Source: AWTP1-13 sp963770295
GTDB taxonomy: Bacteria > Pseudomonadota > Alphaproteobacteria > Rhizobiales > Hyphomicrobiaceae
NCBI GenBank assembly: GCA_963770295.1
Contig: CAVYPA010000020.1
Location: 62,001-126,000 of the forward strand
Direction: 5' to 3'
DNA: 64,000 bases
The notes beneath the pieces were generated by a model. That model searched no databases. It was given only the letters and a program-made list of their open reading frames with translations, and was not told the origin of the DNA. Of this stretch, positions 45,347 through 54,985 are shown in pieces; within the stretch, counting starts at the first letter, position 1, and every line of letters begins with the position of its first letter. A program made the translations under genes and the position numbers.

Positions 45347-46107
45347 TGGCTCAGATCGACGACAGGTATGCTCACGCTGGCACTGCCGCGCGCTCCGACG
45401 CCGCAGTAGACGAGGGTTTGCGCGCGTACATGGTGCGGGTTTTCAACTATATGGCGGGCGGGGTCTTTCTCACAGGCTTGGTCGCCTACGTCACGTTCTC
45501 GGCGGCGGTCGTCGAGCGCGCTGGTCCTGGGCGTCGAGGCCTGACCGAGTTCGGGCAACTGCTTTACAACTCCCCCTTTAAGTGGGCCGTGATGCTGGCT
45601 CCGCTGGCGTTCGTGTTCTTCCTGTCGTTCCGCGTCAACAAGATGAGTGTTGGTGCGGCGCAGATCTCCTTCTGGCTGTTCGCCGCGGTGATGGGCCTGT
45701 CGCTGTCATCGATCTTCTTGGTCTTCACCGGGGAGTCAATCACGCAAGTGTTCTTCGTGACGGCGGCGGCCTTCAGCGCGCTTAGCCTCTACGGCTACAC
45801 GACCAAGAGGGACTTGTCGGCTTGGGGCACGTTCCTCTTCATGGGCGTGATTGGTATCGTTATTGCCGCCCTCGTCAATCTCTGGCTGCAGTCGAGCGCT
45901 TTGCAGTTCGCCATCTCTGTGATCGGCGTACTGGTGTTCGCAGGCCTCACGGCCTACGACACGCAGCGGATCAAGGATGGCTATTACGAGGTGATGGGCA
46001 ATATGACGGCGACCTCGAAGGCCGCCATCATGGGTGCACTTAGCCTCTACCTCGACTTCATCAACATGTTCACCATGCTGCTCTCTTTGTTTGGCAAACG
46101 TGAGTAG
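45346..46107 (+). CDS. Bax inhibitor-1/YccA family membrane protein
   Basis: 253 residues with seven hydrophobic segments from about residue 30. The N-terminus is short and cytoplasmic with AYMVRVFNYMAGGVFLTGLV. The family motif ALSLYLDFINMFTMLLSLFG stands at the end, and LTAYDTQRIKDGY precedes it. Members of this family are Ca2+-leak-like or protease-modulating membrane proteins (YccA restrains FtsH). A terminator follows. Confidence 0.92.
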   Translation: MAQIDDRYAHAGTAARSDAAVDEGLRAYMVRVFNYMAGGVFLTGLVAYVTFSAAVVERAGPGRRGLTEFGQLLYNSPFKWAVMLAPLAFVFFLSFRVNKMSVGAAQISFWLFAAVMGLSLSSIFLVFTGESITQVFFVTAAAFSALSLYGYTTKRDLSAWGTFLFMGVIGIVIAALVNLWLQSSALQFAISVIGVLVFAGLTAYDTQRIKDGYYEVMGNMTATSKAAIMGALSLYLDFINMFTMLLSLFGKRE

Positions 46108-46126
46108 TAGTGGCTGAATATCTTGA

Positions 46127-46162
46127 GAAAAAGGGTCCTGCTCCGCCAGGGCCCTTTACTTT
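46127..46162 (+). terminator. Terminator after the Bax-inhibitor-like gene
   Basis: AAAGGGTCCTG and CAGGGCCCTTT pair with one bulge around a short loop, followed by ACTTTTG. Confidence 0.7.
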
Positions 46163-46421
46163 TGTGCGACAGCTCGAGCAATTTCCGTTCAAGATCAACC
46201 GCCCCGACACCCGTGGTGTCAGGACTTTCAGACGCCGATTCGGTGCGAGCACGGAAGCGAAAGCGAGTGCCAGGATCGCGGTTCCTCCGCCAGCGCCGAA
46301 TTGACCATGTTCGACCAATACTGATTACTTGCCGAGCGTTTGATGCGAAGTTCTCCCTGAGATTTGAGTCATAGCGGGAGGAAGAGCTTCCGCTGACCCA
46401 TCCGCCAAAGGCGCTCGCGTC

Positions 46422-47078
46422 GTGGTCCGCATCTTGATCGCGGACGCCTATGAGGTCGTCCGTACCGGCCTACAGAGAATTGTCGAAACTCAATCCAGCT
46501 GGGAAGTTGTTGCTGTTGCCGGCGACGGCAAAGAAGCCATCCAAAAGGCCATCGAGACGAAACCGGACGTCGCCGTCATCGGTTACCGCCTACCGCTTAT
46601 CAACGGCATCGAGGTGACGCGGCAGATCCGTGCACGGCTCCCCAAAACCGAAGTCCTCATCTTTACTGTGCACGATGATGAAGCAGTGATCACACAGCTC
46701 CTGCAAGCCGGCGCTCGCGGTTTTCTCTTTAAGTCCGATGCCAATGGGGAGTTGATTGCGGCGATTGAGGCGCTTGCATCCCACAAACCCTTCTTCACGA
46801 CAAAAGTGTCTGAGGCATTGCTCCGCTCGTTTACTGTCCCCACCGAGCACGGAGGGTCGGCGCTCACATATCGAGAGCGCCAAATCGTCCAAGGGATCGC
46901 CGAGGGCTACAGCAGCAAGGCGATTGCCAACTTGTTCAACATCAGCGTGAAGACCGTTGAGACCCACCGAGCAGCGATCATGCGCAAACTCAAGCTCTCA
47001 TCCTCTGCGGCTCTTGTGCGCTACGCTATCCGCAACAGGATCATGAGCCGTGATAGCGGGCAAGTACCTCATTGCTAG
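46422..47078 (+). CDS. NarL/FixJ-type response regulator lacking the phospho-acceptor Asp
   Basis: 218 residues. The receiver domain (1-120) is well conserved overall: TEVLIFTVHDDEA with the conserved Thr at 82 and FLFKSDA with the conserved Lys at 104. The acidic pair is reduced (LIADAYEVVR) and the strand-3 phosphorylation site reads DVAVIGYRLP, with Gly54 where Asp is expected. The C-terminal LuxR HTH (LTYRERQIVQGIAEGYSSKA, ISVKTVETHRAAIMRKLKL) is intact. It should bind DNA independently of phosphorylation. No histidine kinase gene is adjacent. Confidence 0.88.
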   Translation: MVRILIADAYEVVRTGLQRIVETQSSWEVVAVAGDGKEAIQKAIETKPDVAVIGYRLPLINGIEVTRQIRARLPKTEVLIFTVHDDEAVITQLLQAGARGFLFKSDANGELIAAIEALASHKPFFTTKVSEALLRSFTVPTEHGGSALTYRERQIVQGIAEGYSSKAIANLFNISVKTVETHRAAIMRKLKLSSSAALVRYAIRNRIMSRDSGQVPHC

Positions 47079-47244
47079 GTCCTGATAATCCCCCTTTTCA
47101 CGACCTAGGCTACAGCCCGGGGCCGCTCAGAACATTGCGGAGACGCTGGCCGCTGCACTGGAACGATCGCGAAGATGACGCAACCTTGCGTGCCCACTTC
47201 AACCGAGAAGTTGGGAAGCTACGGAGAGATGCCTGACGCGGACA

Positions 47245-47470
47245 TCAGGCCGTGTTGCTTCCATACAGGATCCGAAACGTCGCGGTTGCCACAACGAACA
47301 TGTCGATCGCCGCGATGTCGGTCAGGTGGTTGTGTAGGAAGCTACGCCAGGTCGGGGAGGGGACTTTAGGTCGCCACGCAGGTATCTCCCGACTGTGGCC
47401 TGGCTGACGTCGATGCCGAGCTTGAGCAGTTCGCGGTGGATGCGGGGCGCGCCCCAGACCCAACTTTAAC
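47245..47470 (-). mobile_element. Transposase fragment (integrase-core family)
   Basis: Minus frames encode PTWRSFLHNHLTDIAAIDMF and VVATATFRILYG, matching the same region of the transposase at 51.5 kb (RTFLRNHADGIAAMDLFVVP). A second frame gives the preceding GAPRIHRELLKLGID-type region. It abuts the end of the HerA-like relic. Confidence 0.75.
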
Positions 47471-48480
47471 ACCATCGAAGAAAAGAATGTGGCGATGCGA
47501 AAAGAAGTTGGCGCATTGGCTCATGATCGTGGGACTTATTTCGCTGGGGCGTTGGCTCGCGACGATGAGCAACAGCCCGAACTTTCGACCTTCCTTGGCC
47601 ACGCGTTCGAATGCCCGCCGCGACAATGCTTGCCCGCGATCTTCTCCCTGCCTCGCCGGCCTAGCGTAGTTATGTGCTTCTTCGAGAACCAACACCCACG
47701 GATTCGCGTAGCGTTCACTCGCTTCCAGTTTTTCTCGCGCTTCTAGGAGCACCCTGCCGAAAATAGCGCAGACAAAAGGTAGCGCTTCGTGGGCGAGCAT
47801 CGACAAGTCTAAAACTGTAATTTTGGGGCCTTTGGCCCCGAAACCCAGGCTCTTGAACCATCCAGCCGTCGAGGTGATGCCAAGGTCATCATAGTTTGTG
47901 AATATGGACCAGCGACGATCCGCTAGCCGCGTCTTCAGTCGCATTCTCAACGTCCTGAGATGCTGGTCAATCTGTGAGGCTTCTTCGAGCGAAGCGGCGG
48001 CCGCGAGGCTCGCGGTATTGCTAAGGGAGGCGGTTGAGAAATATGCCGGGGTATCCGAGCTCTTGATAGGATCGCCTTTGCCGGTACCCTTAGCATTTTG
48101 GTCTCAATCGCGCTGCTCAAGCTAACCAGCGCTTCATTGATCGCTTTGGGATTTGTGATCGGCTCCCCGTAAAAGTTCTTCGGCTTTCCGTTCTCGAGCA
48201 CAAGGTAGGGCGCCATCGCGGTGCTCAACGCATCGAAGGGTATCTCTGAACCTGACAGAAAGTCTTTGATGGCATTGCTGAGCGGGTACATCCGCTGAAT
48301 CGACGCTAGCGCTTCACCTAAATAGTCGGCTTCGGCTTTGCTGAATGCGGAGGTGCGGCCCTTCAAGAAAGCCCACCATGCTTTCAAACCCGGCTGCTGC
48401 GTTTGCTCTAACGCCGTATGGCCAAAATATTGGAACGGCGGAAGAACCTGTAACTGCACAGGGCGATCGAGTTTGCCGGA
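47455..48480 (-). pseudogene. HerA-like ATPase relic truncated by IS elements
   Basis: One minus frame carries the second half of a HerA/DUF87-type hexameric ATPase. It has ITVLDLSMLAHEALPFVCAI, the Walker-B-like WVLVLEEAHNYARPARQGED, KEGRKFGLLLIVASQRPSEI and MSQCANFFSHRHILFFDG. Upstream, after a frame change near 48080, another frame has NAIKDFLSGSEIPFDALSTA and PYLVLENGKPKNFYGEPITN. The Walker A half is lost at the IS boundary (48482) and the end is lost at 47460. HerA ATPases work with nucleases in repair and in anti-phage systems; no partner survives here. Confidence 0.8.
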
Positions 48481-48481
48481 G

Positions 48482-49790
48482 CGCAGAAGTTGGGGCGACG
48501 GGTAGCAAAGCGGCTTCCGCGACTTCCTTGATCTCCCAATCGCAGCGCGCAGAATCGGAGTTCCGGGATTGAATCTTGGGCGTGCGATCACGCTGCCTCT
48601 TGATGGTAATAGCGCAGGAGCCCACCCAATCGCTCGCGGCATTGAACAGGCTGCGGCTCGTGGCGGATATCCGTAACACGAGGGAACAGCAAGACGTTGC
48701 CCTTCCCCTGATGATTCCGTTCGGCACGGAAATGTTCGACATATTCGTTCAGCGCCCGCCGCAAGGAGCGCTCACCGAAGAGAACCACGTTTGACAAGCA
48801 CTCCTCCTTGACCGACCTGACCCAGCGCTCCGCAAAGGCATTCAAGTTCGGACAGCGGGCAGGTAGCGCGAGCGGTTCAACCCCACCTGACGCAATGATG
48901 GCCCGGAACGACTGGGTGTATTTCGTGTCCCGATCATGCAGGAGATAGCGACAGTCCCCCAGGGCGCTGCATCCCTCCATGGTCACGTTCCGGGCGATTT
49001 GCTTCATCCACGGCTCATCCGGTTGAACGGTGATTCCGGCGATGTCCACCCGGCGGCTCTCAAGATGGATGAAAAACAGCACGTAGTAGGTCGCCAGCCC
49101 GCGCAGCGTGAGCACCTCCGCCGTGAAAAAGTCGGTTCCCGCCAACAGCGCCAGGTGGGTCCGAATGAAGGCCTGCCAGGTGGTCGTGCGCTTGCGCTCC
49201 GGCGCCGGCGGCATACCGTGGCGTCGCAGAACATTTCCCACCGTTTGGTCGGAGACCTCAAACCCCAGATTGGCCAGCGCCCCCACAATCCGGTCATAGC
49301 CCCAGGAGCGGTTCTCCTCGGCCATGCGAACAATCAGTTCCTCAATTGCCCTCTCGACCCGGGGTCGGCCTGGGCTTCGATGCTTCGAGCCATCGAACTT
49401 GCGCGCGACGAGCCTTCGGTACCATCCCAGAATGGTATCCGGCAGAGCGGCAGTCGCTACGTCGCCGAGTGCCTTGCGGCCCAGTCGACGACCAATCTCG
49501 CCGGGCTTCGCTCGCTCGGCGTCCGAGAGCTTCGGCCGACCCTTCAATTGGTCTCTCAGGATCTGGTTCTCAGCGGCGAGATATTCATTCCGCAGCAGCA
49601 GCTTCTGGTCCACGGTCCCGCTGATGTAGGCCAGGATACGTGCCCACTCCATGAGCCTCCCCCATTTGCCCGCCGGTTCGCAATGGGCATCATTGATCGT
49701 CCCAAAAAACGTAACGGACAACGCGCGGCGAGACCACACCGATTGAGATAACTGTCAACTTTCTTGCAGTTTTAATTTTTTGGCCATACG
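48482..49790 (-). mobile_element. Insertion sequence with rve transposase (copy B)
   Basis: Same organisation as copy A. Right boundary AGTTGGGGCGACGGG at about 48487, left end CCCGTATGGCCAAAAAATT on the minus strand at about 49790. It cuts the HerA-like gene. Confidence 0.75.
48588..49652 (-). CDS. Integrase-core (DDE) transposase, copy B
   Basis: 354 residues from ATG at 49652 (MEWARILAYISGTVDQKLLL). Catalytic segments LLAGTDFFTAEVLTLRG, CRYLLHDRDTKYTQSF and RWVRSVKEECLSNVV are all intact. Sequence differs from copy A throughout, so the two copies are separate acquisitions or an old duplication, not a recent transposition of one another. Confidence 0.88.
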   Translation of the reverse strand: MEWARILAYISGTVDQKLLLRNEYLAAENQILRDQLKGRPKLSDAERAKPGEIGRRLGRKALGDVATAALPDTILGWYRRLVARKFDGSKHRSPGRPRVERAIEELIVRMAEENRSWGYDRIVGALANLGFEVSDQTVGNVLRRHGMPPAPERKRTTTWQAFIRTHLALLAGTDFFTAEVLTLRGLATYYVLFFIHLESRRVDIAGITVQPDEPWMKQIARNVTMEGCSALGDCRYLLHDRDTKYTQSFRAIIASGGVEPLALPARCPNLNAFAERWVRSVKEECLSNVVLFGERSLRRALNEYVEHFRAERNHQGKGNVLLFPRVTDIRHEPQPVQCRERLGGLLRYYHQEAA

Positions 49791-50151
49791 GGAACGGGTT
49801 CCCCCTTCTGCAAATGAATACCCGAGGAAGAGAGAACCAGGCAGTCGACTTTTGTCACGCCAAAAAAAGACCGGGCGGCTCGCCTCACCACTAATATTGG
49901 TATCGACGCCTCGCGGACGCTTTCTTGATGCGCGCCTCTGCCAGCGATTTGAAAAAGTTTGAGCGACCGCCCCCGAGAGCTGTTCCATTCAGACGCCCGA
50001 AAAACTCCTAACAACAGACCGACTTGGCGCGACCTAACGCGATGCCGAATGGGTCGGAGTAGTGTCAACTTCAGCGGTTTTGGCGAGCCCGAGTGCTGGC
50101 GCCGAAGTAAGGTCGCACTTCCCCCCGAGTTCTCCAGAGAAATTGCGAAAA

Positions 50152-50181
50152 GAAAGGGCCGGCAAAAAGCCGGCCCTCTTG
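50152..50181. terminator. Bidirectional hairpin terminator
   Basis: AGGGCCGGC, AAAAA loop, GCCGGCCCT. It lies just after the stop of the minus-strand Gly-rich protein gene. Confidence 0.75.
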
Positions 50182-50183
50182 GC

Positions 50184-50504
50184 TTATCGACGGTGACCAC
50201 CAAAGTGGCCACGGTGACCACCCCATCCGCGACCGCCACCACCAAAGTACAGGCCGACGCCAGGTCCGTACCCGTACCCATAGTAGCCATCGTCGTAGTC
50301 CGGCGCATATCCATCACGGTACCCGCGTCGGCAGACGAGATGGCCATGCCGGTGCCAACAGCGCCTGTAATTTACGTGATCGACGGTCGACGTTTCGGCG
50401 GCAGTCGTCTTCAGCCCACCGACCGCCGGAGCGGCGCTGGCCGGAATTGCGAGGCTGCCGAGCATCAAAGCCCCAGCGCCCGCGAGCAGTAGCGATTTCA
50501 TCAT
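50184..50504 (-). CDS. Small exported Gly/His/Tyr-rich protein
   Basis: 106 residues. Signal peptide at 1-24 (LLLAGAGALMLGSLAIPASA), then a short segment with HVNYRRCWHRHGHLVCRRGY, and a tail of Gly, Tyr, Asp and His repeats (YYGYGYGPG, GGGGRGWGGHRG). Such proteins are common in Bradyrhizobium periplasm; His-rich ends may bind metal, which is inference. GGAG lies upstream of ATG. Confidence 0.75.
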   Translation of the reverse strand: MMKSLLLAGAGALMLGSLAIPASAAPAVGGLKTTAAETSTVDHVNYRRCWHRHGHLVCRRGYRDGYAPDYDDGYYGYGYGPGVGLYFGGGGRGWGGHRGHFGGHRR

Positions 50505-50654
50505 CCTTCTCTCCTTGCACGCACATTGGATCGGCGTGCATGGGAAACGGGCGCGCGACTGCCGCGTTCCTGGATCGCAGCGCAGCAATCCGCTGAAATA
50601 TTTTTCGATGGAGCGCGACGGAGATTCGAGACGTCGTCGTTGAACTGACAAATA

Positions 50655-50690
50655 AAAAAAGCCCCGCATTTCGCCGGGCTTTTCGATGAA
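50655..50690 (-). terminator. Terminator between the two small exported-protein genes
   Basis: On the minus strand AAAAGCCCGGC, a loop, GCGGGGCTTTTTTTAT. It ends the unit of the 76-residue protein. Confidence 0.75.
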
Positions 50691-50692
50691 CG

Positions 50693-50923
50693 TCAGTTCA
50701 TCTTCTCTTTGCAGATCACAGTTACCTGCTTATCCGCCTCTTCACGGGTCTTGAAGGCGGCGGGGCCGACCTGAATCCAGGTGGTCTCGGTCGCTGACGG
50801 CCGCGTCTCGACGACCTTGCACTTCTTCGTGGCCTTCTCCTGGACAACATAGTACTCGGCGGCCATTGCGCCGGACGTGCTGACGGCGGCGACAACGGCG
50901 GCAAGTGCGATCTTCTTGAACAT
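50693..50923 (-). CDS. Small exported protein
   Basis: 76 residues from ATG at 50923, preceded by GGAGG at 6-base spacing. The signal peptide (MFKKIALAAVVAAVSTSGAM, cleavage AMA-AE) leads to a ~53-residue mature domain with EYYVVQEKATKKCKVVETRP, a Trp-containing strand and a C-terminal Cys (VICKEKMN). Two Cys could pair. Resembles small periplasmic proteins of rhizobia; function unknown. Confidence 0.75.
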   Translation of the reverse strand: MFKKIALAAVVAAVSTSGAMAAEYYVVQEKATKKCKVVETRPSATETTWIQVGPAAFKTREEADKQVTVICKEKMN

Positions 50924-51043
50924 GCGATCCTCCATTCGAGTGTGGGGCGTAAACGTCGCCACGGACGCGGCGTTCCTCGACGGGTATATAGTCAAGTTTG
51001 ATTTGCAGAGCCGTTTCACAAAACCCTGACAAAAATGCCGTGA

Positions 51044-51343
51044 ATGACATTGGCGAACGATTTTTCCGATCCGGCGGCGACGCTGCGGTTGCTTGATGAG
51101 TTGACGCAGCCTGAACCGTACATCCGAAGACTGAACAAGCTCCGCGTGGACAAGTATTGGATTGAGAAGGTGGCCGCGGGGGACGAGGTAAAGGTTGAGT
51201 TCGACGACTGGGTGAACAAGTCGCTCCCAAGGTTTGAGCTCACGCTGTCATGTGGCGACGAATCGGAAGTATGGCCGACGGTGTATGGCCCCGGCATGGG
51301 CATCGAGGAGATGCTCGGCCATTTTCTGCCGTGGGCGGATTTC
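51044..51343 (+). pseudogene. Hypothetical gene truncated by IS debris
   Basis: About 100 plausible codons: MTLANDFSDPAATLRLLDEL, RVDKYWIEKVAAGDEVKVEF and ESEVWPTVYGPGMGIEEMLG. At about 51343 the sequence switches into antisense transposase DNA. Family not recognised. Confidence 0.5.
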
Positions 51344-51410
51344 GGCGGCAGACCGTGGCGTTGCAGGACATTGCCGATCATCTGATCGCAGACCTTGTAC
51401 CCCAGGTTGA
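51344..51410 (-). mobile_element. 67-base scrap of the rve-type IS
   Basis: The minus strand encodes NLGYKVCDQMIGNVLQRHGL, matching the same internal region of the transposase in copy A. No IS ends are present, so it is a recombination leftover. Confidence 0.7.
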
Positions 51411-51478
51411 CCAGCTGTCCCTGTCGCAAACCTCGTCCGGCTGGCAAGTGACGGCGAGATCGGCGATCCTGTTGTCCT

Positions 51479-52456
51479 ATGTGGGACCTTTGCAGACTGA
51501 TCTGGTGGGCGTTCGTGGCGCGGTTCCGATCGACAGGGGCGCTTGAGGCGGAGAACATGGTGTTGCGCCAGCAGATCAACGTCCTGCGGCGGACGGCGCC
51601 AAAGAGGCCTCGCTTCAGCAGCATCGATCGCTTGATTTTCGTCGGTCTCTATCGGTTGTTCCCCAATGTGCGCGACGCGCTGGCGATCCTCAAGCCGGAC
51701 ACCGTGATCCGTTGGCATCGTGCAGGGTTCAGAGCCTACTGGCGCTGGAAATCAGGGCCTCGCGGAGGAAGGCCGAAGGTGTCCCCGGAAATGCGCGGAT
51801 TGATCCGCGACATGAGCCTGGCGAACCCGCTGTGGGGCGCACCGCGTATCCACGGCGGACTTCTCAAGCTTGGCATCGATATCGGGCAGACGAGCGTGGC
51901 CAAGTATATGGCGCGTAGGAGGCGACCGCCGACCCAGGGCTGGAGGACGTTTCTCCGCAACCATGCCGATGGCATCGCAGCGATGGACCTGTTCGTCGTT
52001 CCGACGATTTCGTTCCGGCTGCTCTATGGTTTGCTTATCTTGCGCCACGATCGACGCCGCATCTTGTGGATGGGGTGAACAGCCCACCCGACCGCCGAGT
52101 GGATCTCCCGCCAGCTTGTTGAGGCCTGTGGGTGGGAGCAGGTGCCCAAATATATCCTGCGCGATCGAGATCAGGTATACGGCGCGGCATTCAGGAGGCG
52201 TGTTCGCGCGATGGGCATTCGAGATCGCCCGACATCCTCGCGATCGCCATGGCAAAACGCTTATGCCGAACGGCTGATCGGTTCGATCCGGCGTGAGTGC
52301 GTTGACCATATTGTTGTGCTTGGGGAACGGCACTTCCGTCACGTGCTGCTGTCATACATGAACTACTACAATGAGACCCGAACGCACTTGTCGTTGGGCA
52401 AGGATGCGCCAATTCCACGGGCAGTGTGGACTTACCCCGGTTTGATGGACAGGTGA
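51479..52456 (+). pseudogene. Integrase-core transposase with one in-frame TGA
   Basis: 326 codons in one frame, broken only by TGA at 52076. The first part has AENMVLRQQINVLRRTAPKR, WGAPRIHGGLLKLGIDIGQT and AAMDLFVVPTISFRLLYG (first Asp). The part after the stop has KYILRDRDQVYGAAFRRRVR (second Asp) and NAYAERLIGSIRRECVDHIV (Glu). A 2-base rearrangement at GGGTGA in place of an expected GGGGTGAC-like sequence created the stop. Probably inactive. Confidence 0.82.
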
Positions 52457-52961
52457 GTACTATCGATCAAGTGATCGGATGTGGATCCTCCTTGTCCTGG
52501 CCAGTACCTTTGTTCGTGCCCCCTGCGGAGCCCGTACCTTGGTCCCGGCCCACTCGTCTGACACGCCGGCGCGCGCAGGGCTGGTCAAGATCGGCCGTCG
52601 TGCCTACGTCAGTATTCGCCGTGACATTTCCAGGCCGCATCTTGAGGGGCCTGAGCACGACGGCAGCGTGGCGTGCGCCGGGATCAGCTTGCCGCGTGTG
52701 GTGGCGCTCGTAGTCGACCGGTGACAGATAGCCCAGCGAAGAGTGGCGCCGGCGCGGATTATAGAAGCCCTCGATGAACTCGAACACGGCCATGCGTGCT
52801 TCCGCTTGCGTCTTGAACGTGCGTCGATCGAGAAGCTCGCATTCAAGCGTGGCGAAGAAGCTCTCCGCCATCGCATTGTCATAGGCGTCGCCCACCGAGC
52901 CCATCGAGGGCCGCACACCGGTGTCACGGCAGCGCTTGCCAAATGCTATGCACGTATACTG

Positions 52962-54422
52962 GGCGGATTCAAGCGGTCGTCGCAACACGGTCTTTGTTGA
53001 CCGATAGAAGCAACTGGTCAAGCGCCTCTGCAGGCGTTTTCCAATCAAGCGTCCTTCTGGGCCGGGAGTTCAGGGCGGCCGCCACTGCTGCGACCTCCTC
53101 GGCGCTGTGTATGCTGAGATCGGTGCCTTTTGGGAAGTACTGGCGTAGCAACCCGTTGGTGTTCTCGTTGGTGCCGCGCTGCCATGGGCTGTGAGGATCG
53201 CAGAAATAGACCTGCACGCCCGCATCGATCTTCAGGCGTGCGTGCTGAGCCAGCTCAGCTCCTTGATCCCAAGTCAGTGATCGACGCAGTTGCTCTGGCA
53301 AGGTGATGATCGTGCGTGTGATGGCGTCGCGCACCGCCTCGGCACCATGTCCGGCGAGTGCGGGTCCGTGCTTCACGCGAGCTTCGTGGCCATGGCCCGT
53401 CATGCGCGGCAGGTGGAGCAGCAGAGTGAAGCGTGTCGTGCGCTCCACCAAGGTGCCGATCGCGGAACTGCCAAGACCCAAGATGAGGTCGCCTTCCCAG
53501 TGGCCCGGCACGGCTCGATCGGCTGCCTCCACCGGACGTTGACTGATCATGATCTCGGGAGAGATGAAGGTCTTGCCTCGCCCGCGCGTGCGCGCCTGCG
53601 GCATCCGCAGCGCCCTCCCGGTGCGCAAGCACGCCGTCAGCTCGCGGCGCAGCGCGCCTCGACCTTGAACGAACAGCGCTTGATAGATGGCTTCGTGGCT
53701 GATGCGCATGGTCTCATCTTCCGGGAAGTCGATCGGCAGACGGCGGGCGATCTGTTCCGGGCTCCAAGCGCTTGCCCACCGCCGGTCTTGCCGTGGTCCA
53801 TGCCGACGGCCATTCCACGACACGGCCGGGCCGGGAACAGGAGCCCCACTTGGAGCGACGACCGCGCCAGCCAGTCGTTCCTCCACATAGGCTTGCAATG
53901 CCGCATTGAGCGCAAGCTTCGCCTGCTTTGGACGGCGAGCAGCTCGCTCGGCGTGCCATTGCGCTGTCGTCGCGCGATACTCCAGGCCGCCGCTTCGGGT
54001 GGCGGCGTTGCGCCGCAGCTCCCGGGAGATAGTCGATGCTGCCCGTCCGATCCGACGAGCGACCTCCTGTATGGTGTGGCCTTGCGCGCGAAGGAGGCCA
54101 ATCTCCTCCCGCTCCATAAACGAGAGATACCGCCCAGAGAGCGGCTTCGCCGACAGTCCGAACATCGCTGGTGGCATGCCGCCTGCCTTCCGGAACCATC
54201 TTGTTCCCACCGCCGGCGGCACACCGGCCTCGACCGCAGCAACCTCACTCGCCTTGCCTGCCGCGATCGCTGCCCAGAACCGTCGCCGTTCATCTCGTCC
54301 TGCCACCGGCGGCCGACCTGGTGACAACAATGGTGCCCGCCCAGATCGATTTCGAACGTCGCTTTCGAATGTTCATCGCAACCTCCTTTATCAAGGTGTT
54401 GCGACGACCGCTTGAATCCGAG
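52962..54422 (-). mobile_element. IS30-family element with 3-bp target duplication
   Basis: 1461 bp. The ends share a perfect 24-bp inverted repeat (GGATTCAAGCGGTCGTCGCA and 4 more bases at 52965-52988, matched at 54396-54419). CTG flanks both sides (52959-52961 and 54423-54425). It is inserted in IS3 orfB. Confidence 0.9.
52969..54330 (-). CDS. IS30-family transposase
   Basis: 453 residues, intact. N-terminal HTH (YLSFMEREEIGLLRAQGHTI, VARRIGRAASTISRELRRNA), then the DDE core: VPGHWEGDLILGLGSSAIGT (first Asp), RRSLTWDQGAELAQHARLKI (second Asp) and HSPWQRGTNENTNGLLRQYF (Glu). The element therefore appears competent for transposition. Confidence 0.93.
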   Translation of the reverse strand: MLSPGRPPVAGRDERRRFWAAIAAGKASEVAAVEAGVPPAVGTRWFRKAGGMPPAMFGLSAKPLSGRYLSFMEREEIGLLRAQGHTIQEVARRIGRAASTISRELRRNAATRSGGLEYRATTAQWHAERAARRPKQAKLALNAALQAYVEERLAGAVVAPSGAPVPGPAVSWNGRRHGPRQDRRWASAWSPEQIARRLPIDFPEDETMRISHEAIYQALFVQGRGALRRELTACLRTGRALRMPQARTRGRGKTFISPEIMISQRPVEAADRAVPGHWEGDLILGLGSSAIGTLVERTTRFTLLLHLPRMTGHGHEARVKHGPALAGHGAEAVRDAITRTIITLPEQLRRSLTWDQGAELAQHARLKIDAGVQVYFCDPHSPWQRGTNENTNGLLRQYFPKGTDLSIHSAEEVAAVAAALNSRPRRTLDWKTPAEALDQLLLSVNKDRVATTA

Positions 54423-54985
54423 CTGCGAGCCCTGGTCGGAGTGATGGATGACATCCTTCGGTCGGCGCGTGGCCAGTGCCATGTTCAAGGCATCAAGAAC
54501 CAGCTGGCTGTGCAAGGTCGTGGCCATGGCCCAACCGACGACGCGGCGGCTGAACGCATCGAGTGTGACCGCCAGGTAGAGGAAGCCGGTCCACGTCGGC
54601 ACGAAAGTGATATCGGCCACCCACAGCAGATTCGGGCCCTCGGCCGTGAAATCGCGGTCGACCAGATCGGGCGCCCGCTGGTCCCCGTTGCGAACGGTCG
54701 TGGTGACAAACCTGCGGCGGCTGACACCGGCAAGATCCGTATGACGCATCAGACGGGCGACCCGTTTCTTGCCGACAGTCCTGCCAGTGGCCCGCAACTC
54801 GGCATGTATGCGCGGTGCCCCATAGGTGCCCTTCGAAGCCGCATGGATCGCGCCAATGCGCTCGATCAGCACCGCGTCGTCCCTGGCGCGACGCGACGGC
54901 GACCGCTTCGACCACGCATAATACCCGCTGGAGGAGACGCCCAGCACGCGGCACAGCGTGGCAACTGGATAGGCCTGGTTCTCGC

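Noticed and set aside
52057..52080. TGA in the transposase as a recoded selenocysteine
   Set aside because: No SECIS-like hairpin was seen, the family has no Cys or Sec here, and a small local rearrangement explains the stop.
53290..54324. 344-codon plus-strand frame
   Set aside because: It is the antisense shadow of the IS30 transposase.
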